Source of the DNA: Zetaproteobacteria bacterium
Lineage (GTDB): Bacteria > Pseudomonadota > Zetaproteobacteria > Mariprofundales > Mariprofundaceae
Length of the DNA stretch: 60,819 nucleotides
Direction: 5' to 3'
Assembly: GCA_021545585.1 (NCBI GenBank)
Contig: JAJRTF010000026.1
Coordinates: 1 to 60,819, forward strand
This document shows, piece after piece, positions 1-7,756 of the stretch. The notes under the pieces were generated by a model. The model did not search any database and was not told the DNA's origin. It worked only from the letters and a program-made list of their open reading frames with translations. Numbering within the stretch: position 1 is the first letter of the stretch; each line of letters begins with the position of its first letter. The translations under genes and the position numbers were made by a program.

Positions 1-657
1 TCTGGTGCTGGCGACTGTTTCGGCATCAATGAAGGGCAGGAAGCGTACGCGGATCGTGCCCGGCTTCTTGATGAAGCCGTTTTTCGGCCAGCAGACGCCG
101 GCATTGGTGGCCATCGGCAGGATGCCGACGCGGGCCTTGTGAGCCAGCACGATGCCTCCCGGCTGATATTTTCTGGTTTCACCGGGTGCTGAACGCGTGC
201 CCTCGGGAAAGATCACCACCCAGCGTTTGTCATGCAGGAATCGCTGTCCCTGCTCAATGACCTGCTTGATGGCCTGGCGCGGATTGCCGCGTCGAATAGC
301 AATGGTGCCCATGATGGCCAGCGCCCAGCCGAAAAAGGGGATGTAGTACAGCTCCCGCTTCAGAATCCAGACATAAGGCGGCACGAGGATCGGCATGGCA
401 ATAGTTTCTGCGGCTGACTGATGCTTGGCCATTACCACACACGGCTCATCCGGAAGATGCTCGCATCCCTCAACCCTGAGTTTGATACGGCACAGCACAT
501 GCAGCAGCCAGAATGTCGAGGCCGACCATGCCCTGGCCCACATCCAGGCAGCATGAAAACCGAACGGACGCGTGATGATCAGCAGGGTGGAGAACAGCAC
601 CGTTGAAATCATGAAGCACAGATTGAACAGGATGGATCGGATGACCAGCATCAGCAT
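1..657 (-). CDS. plsC: 1-acyl-sn-glycerol-3-phosphate acyltransferase (PlsC family), C-terminus cut by window edge
   Basis: At least 219 codons are open to the window edge, so the C-terminus is missing. An N-terminal hydrophobic stretch (about residues 8-30) anchors it in the inner membrane, where the family acylates lysophosphatidic acid in phospholipid synthesis. The catalytic block I reads KHQSAAET (H79 with E84 in place of the usual Asp), a form I recall in some proteobacterial PlsC proteins. Block II is KRELYYIPFFGW (about 100-111) and block III is FPEGTRS (about 150-156). The start at 657 overlaps the end of gmhB by 7 bases; a second ATG at 651 overlaps its stop by one base. Translational coupling with gmhB is likely. 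Confidence 0.9.
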   Translation of the reverse strand, partial: MLMLVIRSILFNLCFMISTVLFSTLLIITRPFGFHAAWMWARAWSASTFWLLHVLCRIKLRVEGCEHLPDEPCVVMAKHQSAAETIAMPILVPPYVWILKRELYYIPFFGWALAIMGTIAIRRGNPRQAIKQVIEQGQRFLHDKRWVVIFPEGTRSAPGETRKYQPGGIVLAHKARVGILPMATNAGVCWPKNGFIKKPGTIRVRFLPFIDAETVASTR

Positions 658-1214
658 TCTCCCAGGATGGCATCAATGGCGCTGGCCAGATCGGCAAAGA
701 CTTGAATATCCGGCATCAGCGTACGTGATTGCTCTAGAATGGCACTGGCATCGCCATAGCCGCTTTGCACCAGCCATGCCGGCACATCAGCGGCACGGGC
801 CGCCTGTACATCGCGGATCGAATCACCAATCATCAAAGCCTGCTCAGGCCTGTTCGCCAGCCCGAGTGCTCCAAGGGATTCGATCAACAGCCCCGGCTTC
901 GGCTTGCGGCAGTCACATCCATCTTCCGGCCCGTGTGGACAGTAGGCGACATGGTCAATGCGGCCTCCGGCCTCTTCAATGCAGAGCAGCATCTTGGCAT
1001 GGATGGACTCAAACATGCTTTGATCAATCATGCCGCGCCCGAGCGCCGACTGGTTGCTGCAAATAGCCACAGGGATTCCGGCCCCGGTCAGTCGCGCAAT
1101 GGCTTTCAGGCTGCCGGGAATAGGGCGCCACTGTTGTGGCGCAAGAATATAGTCGGGCGAATCGAAATTGATGACTCCGTCACGGTCGAGCAGAATGGCC
1201 TTGGGATATGTCAT
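651..1214 (-). CDS. gmhB: D-glycero-beta-D-manno-heptose 1,7-bisphosphate 7-phosphatase
   Basis: A HAD-superfamily phosphatase of 187 residues that removes the C7 phosphate in ADP-heptose synthesis for the LPS inner core. The nucleophile motif is LLDRDGVIN (Asp10 and Asp12). The GmhB-specific zinc loop CPHGPEDGCDC follows (C92, H94, C100, C102), then KPKPG and the acidic motif GDSIRD at 130-135. The frame is open upstream to 1259, but the family starts right before the DxD motif, so ATG at 1214 is chosen. It is followed directly by plsC, an envelope-lipid pairing common in proteobacteria. HisB-type histidinol phosphatase is a less likely alternative. Confidence 0.9.
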   Translation of the reverse strand: MTYPKAILLDRDGVINFDSPDYILAPQQWRPIPGSLKAIARLTGAGIPVAICSNQSALGRGMIDQSMFESIHAKMLLCIEEAGGRIDHVAYCPHGPEDGCDCRKPKPGLLIESLGALGLANRPEQALMIGDSIRDVQAARAADVPAWLVQSGYGDASAILEQSRTLMPDIQVFADLASAIDAILGEC

Positions 1215-1271
1215 AGCGGAACGGTACGGGCAGATACCCTTAAAGAAAAGCTCGGGCATGGGCTGTGTACT

Positions 1272-1742
1272 TTAGCCCGAAGTCTCTCTCTGGCGGTTTA
1301 CCGTCGCCATGACCTGCGCGGGCGGGATGATGCCCTGTTTGCTTCGGATGATATCGTAGGAGGTTCCCTCGGCGACGATGCGATCACCTGCGGTGAAGGT
1401 ATGGGTCATGTAAAAGCCTTTGTCATCCCAGTGGGTGAGTTCCATGCCGAGGCTGAATTTCTGGAACAGCTTGAGCGATTTTCTGTAGACCATTGTATGT
1501 TCGGCGATAACGGGCATCCATTTCTCTCCAAGCATCACCTTCAGCAGGCCGGAGCGAATGAATAGATACACCCGGCTCAGGTCGCAGATGGTGATATAGC
1601 GGCCATCGTTCATATGCATATTCAGATCCAGATCATTGGGCAGTACACGCAAGCTAAGCAAATTCGATGTTTTGCCGAGCGGCAGCCGCGGCTTGAACAG
1701 GGACGTGATACAGATGCCGAGCATTTTGAATATCAGGTTCAT
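1272..1742 (-). CDS. Acyl-CoA thioesterase-like hotdog protein (THEM6/4HBT_2 type)
   Basis: A 156-residue protein with the hotdog-fold signature NDLDLNMHMNDGRY around residues 36-49, typical of the THEM6-like thioesterases. A hydrophobic N-terminal segment (residues 1-17) may associate with the membrane. The family hydrolyses acyl-CoA or related thioesters; the substrate here is unknown. The start has AGGAG nine bases upstream. It lies between YnfA and gmhB, 57 bases upstream of the latter, and may be co-transcribed with gmhB-plsC. Confidence 0.75.
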   Translation of the reverse strand: MNLIFKMLGICITSLFKPRLPLGKTSNLLSLRVLPNDLDLNMHMNDGRYITICDLSRVYLFIRSGLLKVMLGEKWMPVIAEHTMVYRKSLKLFQKFSLGMELTHWDDKGFYMTHTFTAGDRIVAEGTSYDIIRSKQGIIPPAQVMATVNRQRETSG

Positions 1743-1787
1743 GCCGCTGCGCTCCTCATGCTGGAAGAGATTGCTGTGAGGTGTTGA

Positions 1788-2120
1788 TCAGACATAGCGC
1801 GGGCCGAACATAATAATGGCCGTGCCGAGCAGGCAGAAGCCAACCCCAATCCAGTCGGTCATACTCGGACGGGTCGAATCAACGGCCCAAAGCCACAGCA
1901 GTGCAACACTGATGTAGACACCGCCATAAGCGGCATAGACCCGCCCGGCCGCGTTCGGGTGCAGGCTCAGCAGCCATGCGAATGCGGCAAGGCTCAGTGC
2001 GGCCGGTATCAGCAGCCAGACGGAATACCCCTGTTTCAGCCACAGATAGGGCAGGTAACAGCCAATAATTTCGGCCACTGCAGTCAGCGTGAACAGGCCG
2101 AAGGTTTTTATAATATCCAT
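1788..2120 (-). CDS. ynfA: YnfA/UPF0060 family small membrane protein
   Basis: A 110-residue, four-helix inner-membrane protein with the family hallmarks: N-terminal [19 protein letters not shown], central AAYGGVYI, and C-terminal [15 protein letters not shown]. The length matches the UPF0060 family, which resembles small multidrug-resistance transporters; the physiological substrate is unsettled. GGGAGA precedes the ATG. The gene ends 45 bases before the thioesterase start. Confidence 0.88.
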   Translation of the reverse strand: MDIIKTFGLFTLTAVAEIIGCYLPYLWLKQGYSVWLLIPAALSLAAFAWLLSLHPNAAGRVYAAYGGVYISVALLWLWAVDSTRPSMTDWIGVGFCLLGTAIIMFGPRYV

Positions 2121-2170
2121 GCAGTCTCCCGTGTATCAGTCAGTATGATACACTGACATTTGCCTACCAA

Positions 2171-2197
2171 CAAAAAGAGCGGCCCGAAGGCCGCTCT
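2171..2197 (-). terminator. Rho-independent terminator of the PuuD-like gene
   Basis: A perfect 9-bp stem (2176-2184 with 2189-2197) closes a UUCG tetraloop when read on the minus strand, and is followed by TTTTTG. It lies 35 bases after the stop of the PuuD-like gene and isolates it from ynfA. Confidence 0.9.
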
Positions 2198-2231
2198 CTG
2201 ATTGAACGATGTTTCTGTTTGGTCGCTGATA

Positions 2232-2801
2232 TCAGCCTGTGAACAGACGGAAATGCGCCGAAGAAGCCATCAGCAGCAGCATCGGGATGGACAGGATGGT
2301 GTTGGTGCGCGATGCAATCAGTGCACGTTTGCCAAGTGCCGCCTTTTCCTCAGCCGTTGCTTCAACAATACCCAGTACCTTCTTCTGGGCAGGCCAGATG
2401 ATGAACCAGACGTTGAACCACATGATGATACCGAACAGGCCGCCAATACGGATATCCCAACCGGCAGCGCCAGTATTCTGCAAATCCATATAAAGCATGA
2501 TGCCGAAGATCAGGGTCAACATAGCACCCCAGCGGAACCACCACAGGACGCGACGAACAACGCTGTTTTCCTTGAACAGCTCGCCCTTGGTTTCTGCCGA
2601 CAGGCCGCCCATTGACGGAACCTGACAGAAGTTCAGGTAATAAAGCAGGCCGATCCAGGTGATACCGGCCAGGAAGTGCCCCCAGCGAGCCAGTTCGTGA
2701 ACGCCGGGCATATTGCCATTGGAAGCCCCAATGCCGATAAACACAGCCGCCAGCACGAAGCCGGCGATCAGTGCGAGTTTATGATCTGTAAAGATTTTCA
2801 T
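2232..2801 (-). CDS. PuuD-like (urate hydroxylase N-terminal type) membrane protein without a cytochrome domain
   Basis: A 189-residue integral membrane protein with about five helices. It begins in a histidine-containing loop (HELARWGHFLAGITW, H35 and H42) that resembles the membrane half of PuuD urate hydroxylase. Full-length PuuD carries a C-terminal cytochrome c domain; none is present here, because the protein ends at HFRLFTG and a strong terminator follows. GGGGGA lies ten bases upstream of ATG 2801, which is preferred over the in-frame codon at 2819. No purine-degradation gene is nearby, so a urate role is doubtful; a quinone- or haem-linked redox role is inference. A diheme cytochrome is divergently encoded next door. 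Confidence 0.7.
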   Translation of the reverse strand: MKIFTDHKLALIAGFVLAAVFIGIGASNGNMPGVHELARWGHFLAGITWIGLLYYLNFCQVPSMGGLSAETKGELFKENSVVRRVLWWFRWGAMLTLIFGIMLYMDLQNTGAAGWDIRIGGLFGIIMWFNVWFIIWPAQKKVLGIVEATAEEKAALGKRALIASRTNTILSIPMLLLMASSAHFRLFTG

Positions 2802-2890
2802 TATTTTAGAATCCCCCATGAAGATTTATGGCGCACCCTAATGCTTAGGATGTGGAATAACCACCCAATACAAGTAGGGGTTTAGCGGTT

Positions 2891-2920
2891 TTGACAGCCC
2901 TGCGCCACAGCTTGCATAAA
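2891..2920 (+). promoter_or_regulatory. Candidate sigma-70 promoter for cytochrome-nadK-recN
   Basis: TTGACA at 2891-2896 is followed by an 18-base spacer and CATAAA at 2915-2920. It is about 95 bases upstream of the diheme cytochrome start, in the divergent intergenic region shared with the PuuD-like gene. The -35 box is perfect; the -10 box is only fair. Confidence 0.45.
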
Positions 2921-3016
2921 CACTGGATATGCCATACCAATCGCTTATTATTCATCTCATTCGCTGTATCGGCCGCCTTGCATCGCGGCGGCGTACGGCA
3001 TCCCGAAGGGGGATAT

Positions 3017-3295
3017 ATGGCAGCTGAGCCCAAACAGCCTTGGCGACCCGGCAAGCGGGATGTAATGTTTTTGGCCATTGTGGCGAGCGTGATTCTGCTG
3101 CTGGTGCTGGGCACGAGCGAGCGCACGACGAAACCCGTCCCGAACGACGAGACCCACAGGCAGGCGAGCTCTCGTGCAGCCTGCATGGCCTGCCATGACA
3201 GCAGCGGTATCCACCCGCAACCTAAGGGGCACACCAGGGCTGACCAGTGTTTTCAGTGTCATACGCAGCCGAGTGGATGGCATAAGCAGCAATGA
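3017..3295 (+). CDS. Small membrane-anchored diheme cytochrome c
   Basis: A 92-residue protein with one N-terminal transmembrane anchor (about 16-32), then a short periplasmic tail with two c-type haem motifs, CMACH (56-60) and CFQCH (78-82). Extra histidines (H47, H66, H72) are candidate distal ligands. The compact layout resembles NapB/NrfB-like or NapC-anchored electron shuttles; the partner is unknown. The start is chosen from the strong AAGGGGGA site just before ATG 3017, although the frame is open further upstream. Its stop overlaps the nadK start by four bases (ATGA). Maturation requires a Ccm system, not seen in this window. Confidence 0.82.
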   Translation: MAAEPKQPWRPGKRDVMFLAIVASVILLLVLGTSERTTKPVPNDETHRQASSRAACMACHDSSGIHPQPKGHTRADQCFQCHTQPSGWHKQQ

Positions 3296-4176
3296 ATTGT
3301 ATCGGTATCAGCAGCAAGCTCGGTGATAAACGCGCCATTGAACTGGCGGTTGAATTGCGTGCATGGCTGATGGCGCGCCAGTGCACGGTCAAGGTGGATT
3401 CGAATCTTGCCGATGTGATCGGCATAGGCACGACTGCCGATGATATTCTGCCGCTTGGCCAGATGGCCGATCAGGTGGAACTGGTTGTCGTGCTTGGCGG
3501 AGATGGCACCTTGCTGCATGTGGCCCGCCAGTTTATCGATTCACAGACGCCCATCCTCGGCATCAATCTCGGACGGCTTGGCTTTCTGACTGAAACGCCG
3601 ATCGGCAGCATGTTTGATGCTGTGGCCGAGATTTTAGATGGTAATCTGAAAACCAAACATCATTTCAGCCTGCATGCTGAAATCTGGCGCGGCGATGAGA
3701 AACTCGGCGAAGGGTTTGCGATGAATGATGTGGTGCTGCAACGGCGTGCGCATCCGCGCATGATCGGCTTTGAGCTGCTGGCCAGGGATCAGCTTGTTTT
3801 TCGTATGCGCGGTGATGGGCTGGTGCTGGCTACCCCTGCCGGTTCCACGGCCTATGCCCTGTCCGCCGGCGGCCCGATTGTGCATCCGGAAGTGGATGCG
3901 ATCAGCGTCGTGCCGGTGTGCCCGCACACCCTGTCCAACCGGCCGATTATCGTGCCGGCCAATGATGTGATTCAGTTGCGTCTCATTGAATCGCCGCTGC
4001 CTGCTTCGCTGAATCTCGACGGGCAGGAGCATATGGTGGTCAATGAGGGCGATCGGGTGCTGATTCGCAAGGGCGGCATGATTTCTCTCGTGTATCTGCC
4101 TGAGCGCCATTATTACCAGGTGCTGAGAAGCAAGCTGAACTGGGCCGGCCAGGTGGAAAAAGGGCCTGAAAACTGA
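3292..4176 (+). CDS. nadK: NAD kinase
   Basis: A 294-residue ATP-NAD kinase making NADP in the cytoplasm. The GGDGT motif is present in VLGGDGTLLHVARQF (about 66-80), followed by LGINLGRLGFLTE and the conserved TPAGSTAYALSAGGPIV block (about 180-196). Its length matches the bacterial family. It is translationally coupled to the preceding cytochrome (ATGA overlap), and recN begins 25 bases after its stop, the nadK-recN order seen in many bacteria. Confidence 0.96.
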   Translation: MNCIGISSKLGDKRAIELAVELRAWLMARQCTVKVDSNLADVIGIGTTADDILPLGQMADQVELVVVLGGDGTLLHVARQFIDSQTPILGINLGRLGFLTETPIGSMFDAVAEILDGNLKTKHHFSLHAEIWRGDEKLGEGFAMNDVVLQRRAHPRMIGFELLARDQLVFRMRGDGLVLATPAGSTAYALSAGGPIVHPEVDAISVVPVCPHTLSNRPIIVPANDVIQLRLIESPLPASLNLDGQEHMVVNEGDRVLIRKGGMISLVYLPERHYYQVLRSKLNWAGQVEKGPEN

Positions 4177-4200
4177 TGCCGTTATCCATTTGCTGATTTC

Positions 4201-5898
4201 ATGCTGACATCGTTGACCGTTCGGCAATTCGCCCTGATGCAGGGTGTCCAGATGGAACTGGATGCGGGCATGACTGTGTTTACCGGTGAAACAGGCGCGG
4301 GAAAGTCCATACTGATTGATGCTCTGGGAGCTGCATTCGGTGCGCGGGCCAGCGCCGACTGGGTACGCCATGGCGCCGAACGCGCCGAGGTGATTGCCAC
4401 ATGGTCGGGAAAACCCGGCAGTATGATCGAGCGCCGCATCGCAACAATACTCGAAGAGCAGGATATTGAGCCGGACGATGAATTGATTCTTCGCCGTATC
4501 ATCGGCAAGGACGGGCGCTCCCGTGCTTATGTCAACGGCGTACCGGTTCCGCTGAAGGTGTTGCAGACGATCGGCAGCCTGTGTCTTGATCTGCATGGCC
4601 AGCATGAGCATCAGGCGCTGCTGCATCCCGAGTTTCAGCGACAACTGCTTGATGGCGGTATCGATGAGAAGACGCTGAAAACTGTGCGCCAGGCGTATGG
4701 GCGCTGGCAGGCTGCAGAAAGCCAGCTGGCAAGCCTTAATCAGGATCGGGGCGAGACTGAACAGCAGGCGGCCTGGATGCGTGAAGAGCTGGCCCGTCTG
4801 GAGGTATTACAGATCGAAGAAGGGCTGGCTGATTCCCTGCAGCAGGAGGTAGAGGCCGGTCGCCACCATGCCCAGATTCAGCAGTCCGCCGCTGAAGCGC
4901 TGTTGCTTCTTGATGAGGGTGATCCAAGTGCACGTGATTTGATGGCGCGCGCCGGCCACTGCATCACTCAGAGCGAGGCCTATCATCCGGGCCTCGAGAG
5001 CAGCCGCGAAATGATGGACCAGATAGATGCCATTCTCGGTGAGCTTGGCGGTGAACTGCAGCGGGTGCTGGACAGTTCATTCGATGAAGCCGGCCTGCAT
5101 GCGGCCGAGGAAAGGTTAATGCAGTTGCATGAAGCCATGCGTCGGCATGATGCCGATGAGGCCGGCCTGCTGCATTTGATGGATGAATGGCAGCAGCGAC
5201 TGTCGGCGCTCGATACAGCTGAATGGGATGAGACAGCCCTGAAAGAGGCGCGGGACCAGGCCGAGGCGGACTATCGCAAGGCAGCCGGGAAGCTGTCCGG
5301 AGCCAGAGAGAAGAAAGCAACGCTGTTGTGCAAGGCCTTGCGCCCGTTTCTGGACCGGCTGGCGTTGGCAGGTATGCAGGTGAAGTTCGAGGTGCGCCCC
5401 TGTGATACACCATCAGGCTGGCTGGCCAGTGGCTGGGATGAGGTCGAGATGATGTTGATGTCGAACCCGGGTGAACCGTGGCGACCCTTGTCTGCCGTTG
5501 CATCCGGTGGTGAATTGTCGCGTCTGGTGCTGGCATTAAAGGGCTGTGGCGCAGTGGCTGATATGCCGCATATTGCTGTATTCGATGAGGTGGACACAGG
5601 CATCGGCGGTGAAACGGCCTGGTGCGTGGGTGAGCTGCTGGCATCCATGGGCCGCGACAGGCAGGTGTTGGTGATTTCACATCTGGCGCAGGTGGCAGCC
5701 AGTGCCGATGCCCAGGTCATTATTCGCAAGGGCGAGCAGGACGGGCGCACGACGACGAGCCTGGAATCCATCGTCAGTGAGCAGCGGCAGATGGAGGTGG
5801 CCCGCATGCTTGGCGGCCATGATGAAGAAGATATTCAACATGCTGCCAGGATGCTGGAGCGGGGCAGTGCACTGCGCGATGCCGCACTGAGTCGTTGA
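4201..5898 (+). CDS. recN: DNA repair protein RecN
   Basis: A 565-residue SMC-like ATPase for double-strand break repair. Walker A is GETGAGKSIL near residue 31, the QHEHQALLHPEFQRQLLD segment follows, and a long coiled-coil-rich middle (about 155-375) leads to the C-terminal ATPase half with the signature ASGGELSRLVLALK, Walker B IAVFDEVDTGIGG and the H-loop LVISHLAQVAA. The length is normal. The stop shares one base with the next ATG (TGATG). No LexA-type box is obvious in the short nadK-recN gap. Confidence 0.96.
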   Translation: MLTSLTVRQFALMQGVQMELDAGMTVFTGETGAGKSILIDALGAAFGARASADWVRHGAERAEVIATWSGKPGSMIERRIATILEEQDIEPDDELILRRIIGKDGRSRAYVNGVPVPLKVLQTIGSLCLDLHGQHEHQALLHPEFQRQLLDGGIDEKTLKTVRQAYGRWQAAESQLASLNQDRGETEQQAAWMREELARLEVLQIEEGLADSLQQEVEAGRHHAQIQQSAAEALLLLDEGDPSARDLMARAGHCITQSEAYHPGLESSREMMDQIDAILGELGGELQRVLDSSFDEAGLHAAEERLMQLHEAMRRHDADEAGLLHLMDEWQQRLSALDTAEWDETALKEARDQAEADYRKAAGKLSGAREKKATLLCKALRPFLDRLALAGMQVKFEVRPCDTPSGWLASGWDEVEMMLMSNPGEPWRPLSAVASGGELSRLVLALKGCGAVADMPHIAVFDEVDTGIGGETAWCVGELLASMGRDRQVLVISHLAQVAASADAQVIIRKGEQDGRTTTSLESIVSEQRQMEVARMLGGHDEEDIQHAARMLERGSALRDAALSR

Positions 5899-6407
5899 TG
5901 CCGCATCGGATTTGTATCCGTCATGCCGGTGTTGCAGATGTGGATGCCATGCATGCACTTTTGTCGCCCTTTGCCGAAAAGGAAATTATTCTGGATCGGG
6001 ACAAGGACAATATCTGCCAGCATCTGCAGGAATTTCTGGTAGCCGAATATGACGGCAAACTGGTCGGTGTTGTGGCAGTGCATATCTATGGCCAGTCACT
6101 GGCAGAGGTTCGTTCGCTGATTGTTGATCCATCCTTTCAGAAACATGGTGTCGGGGCTCTGCTGGTCGAAGCAAGCGAGAAGCAGGTGGCTGAACTGGGC
6201 GTCAGTCAGATATTCGCACTTACCTATGTTACCGGCTTTTTTGAAAAGCAGGGTTATAGGGTGGTTTCCAAGGAGAGCCTGCCGCACAAGGTATGGACCG
6301 TCTGTGTGCATTGTTCGCGCTTTGCAGATTGTGATGAAGTGGCGGTACAGAAACAACTGTCCGCAGAACCTCATATTGTGCCCGTTCTTGAGTTTGATCA
6401 GGTCTGA
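5898..6407 (+). CDS. Short GNAT N-acetyltransferase, ArgA (N-acetylglutamate synthase)-like
   Basis: A 169-residue stand-alone GNAT domain that opens IRHAGVADVDAMHALL. The acetyl-CoA-binding segment EVRSLIVDPSFQKHGVG (about 74-90) matches the short ArgA-type amino-acid acetyltransferases, which catalyse the first step of arginine synthesis. The later segment TYVTGFFEKQGYRVVSKESLPHK matches the ArgA consensus around the substrate loop. The amino-acid-kinase domain of classical ArgA is absent, as in the short family. A TTG at 5895 is in frame, but ATG 5898, coupled to the recN stop, is chosen. It is the last gene of the cytochrome-nadK-recN run. Confidence 0.8.
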   Translation: MPHRICIRHAGVADVDAMHALLSPFAEKEIILDRDKDNICQHLQEFLVAEYDGKLVGVVAVHIYGQSLAEVRSLIVDPSFQKHGVGALLVEASEKQVAELGVSQIFALTYVTGFFEKQGYRVVSKESLPHKVWTVCVHCSRFADCDEVAVQKQLSAEPHIVPVLEFDQV

Positions 6408-6430
6408 ACACACGCGGACCTTTAAACTGT

Positions 6431-6459
6431 TGTGGCACCCGGCAACACCGGGTGCCACA
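6431..6459. terminator. Hairpin between convergent genes
   Basis: A perfect 12-bp inverted repeat (6431-6442 with 6448-6459) with a five-base loop sits between the convergent ArgA-like gene and the TIGR04073-type gene. Neither side has a long T-run, so it is a weak intrinsic or bidirectional terminator. Confidence 0.65.
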
Positions 6460-6487
6460 AGTTAGGGCGTATGATGGGACATGCCGA

Positions 6488-6847
6488 TCACAGGCCATAT
6501 GTCGTTTCATGATCCATGTCTTTCCAGACATACCGTTCATGTACGATATCATCGTTGGGAACAACGAAGGTTGCCAGTTCGACCGCGCCCACTGCTGTGC
6601 GTCCAACGGTTTGAAAAGTACCCTTCACCGTACCCAGTGTAATACCGGAAAAGATGTTGCGCTCCTTGCTTTCCAGAGCGATGTCTTTGGGAAGTTCAAC
6701 CCAGCCGGTGACTGTATTGGCCAGTCCGCGGGAGAACTTGACTCCGATTCGATTACCGTAATCGTCCGCTGCCTGGGAAATACTGATGCCGGTCAGGCTT
6801 AATCCGGCGAGCATGGCAATAGTGATAGTTAAATGATATAGCTTCAT
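6488..6847 (-). CDS. Exosortase system-associated protein, TIGR04073 type
   Basis: A 119-residue secreted protein with a signal peptide (about 1-26, ending ISQA). The mature part has the family core KFSRGLANTVTGWVELPKD, then GITLGTVKGTFQTVGRTAVGAVELATF and a VPNDD tail. TIGR04073 proteins were named because they occur in genomes with PEP-CTERM/exosortase systems; their function is unknown. No exosortase or PEP-CTERM substrate is in this window. It stands alone between convergent and co-oriented neighbours; AAGGAG precedes the ATG. Confidence 0.7.
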   Translation of the reverse strand: MKLYHLTITIAMLAGLSLTGISISQAADDYGNRIGVKFSRGLANTVTGWVELPKDIALESKERNIFSGITLGTVKGTFQTVGRTAVGAVELATFVVPNDDIVHERYVWKDMDHETTYGL

Positions 6848-6939
6848 GGCGTACTCCTTGTGCCGATCTCCTCATTTGCGGGAGGGCAGAAGGGTGGTCG
6901 TTGCTATTTTGATGAATGTTACGAAGGACGAAAAATAGC

Positions 6940-7680
6940 TTAAGAATTAATGGCTTGAAGCATCGCTTCAACATCATGCATGGCCGCCGACAGGCGGTCG
7001 GCCTCCTGGCTGCTCAGGCATATCTTGCCGTACGAATCGGGTCCGCAGCGGTGTGGGTAGGAACCGATTTCAACATCGTTATAACATTGCTGGATATCAG
7101 CCAGAGCCTTGGCGAACAAACTTTCAGGTAAGCTTACATCGATCTCATGGCGGATATAGGGGCGTTGCTCATCACCAAAGTCCAGCAGGATAGATTCAAG
7201 CTGCGAGGCAAAGATGTCCGGCACACCGGCAAGCACATAAACATTGTCAATGCATGCGCCGGGAGCGATAGTTTTTTCACAGCGGATCAGCTTCGCACCC
7301 TGTGGGACACGGGTCATGCGGCGGCGGCCATCATTCATACCATCCTCACCAAAGTGTTCGGTCATTGCCTGCACAATGATTCGGTGTTCAATCAGGGTGG
7401 TCGCGAAGGCTCTGGCTACGGCATCCATGGTGATATCGTCATGGGTGGGGCCGATGCCGCCACTGGTAATTACCGCATCGAACTGTTTTCGCAGTCGATT
7501 AAGACTGTTAACGATGGCATCTGCCTGATCAGGCACAACTGCAATCTCGGCCAGTTTACAGCCTTTGTTAAATAACTTCTGCGCTGCCAGCCATGCATTG
7601 GCCTCGCGGGTACGCCCTGATAGTACCTCGTTGCCGATCACCAGCATGGCTGCGGTTTGATGCTTGATTCGCTGCTTCAT
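6940..7680 (-). CDS. CinA N-terminal (MoaB/Mog-like) domain protein
   Basis: A 246-residue protein of the molybdopterin-binding/CinA_N fold: AAMLVIGNEVLSGRTREAN at the start and the hallmark VITSGGIGPTHDDITMDAVA near residues 70-89. It then has a C-terminal half (LAGVPDIF, IGSYP) like stand-alone CinA-family proteins. It lacks the C-terminal nicotinamide-nucleotide amidase domain of full CinA. Related stand-alone proteins are annotated competence/damage-inducible protein A; the true reaction may be ADP-ribose pyrophosphatase-like. It is probably monocistronic, 76 bases downstream of htpX. Confidence 0.82.
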   Translation of the reverse strand: MKQRIKHQTAAMLVIGNEVLSGRTREANAWLAAQKLFNKGCKLAEIAVVPDQADAIVNSLNRLRKQFDAVITSGGIGPTHDDITMDAVARAFATTLIEHRIIVQAMTEHFGEDGMNDGRRRMTRVPQGAKLIRCEKTIAPGACIDNVYVLAGVPDIFASQLESILLDFGDEQRPYIRHEIDVSLPESLFAKALADIQQCYNDVEIGSYPHRCGPDSYGKICLSSQEADRLSAAMHDVEAMLQAINS

Positions 7681-7756
7681 GATTTGTCATCATAGATGGC
7701 GAATCAGCGTAGCGCCAGTTCCAGTTCCCGAACCCCTTGAAGCGGTAGTGGCGGAT

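Noticed and set aside
3634-4644. 336-codon open frame antisense to nadK and recN
   Set aside because: It lies opposite two certain genes, has no recognisable domain, and its composition looks like a shadow frame.
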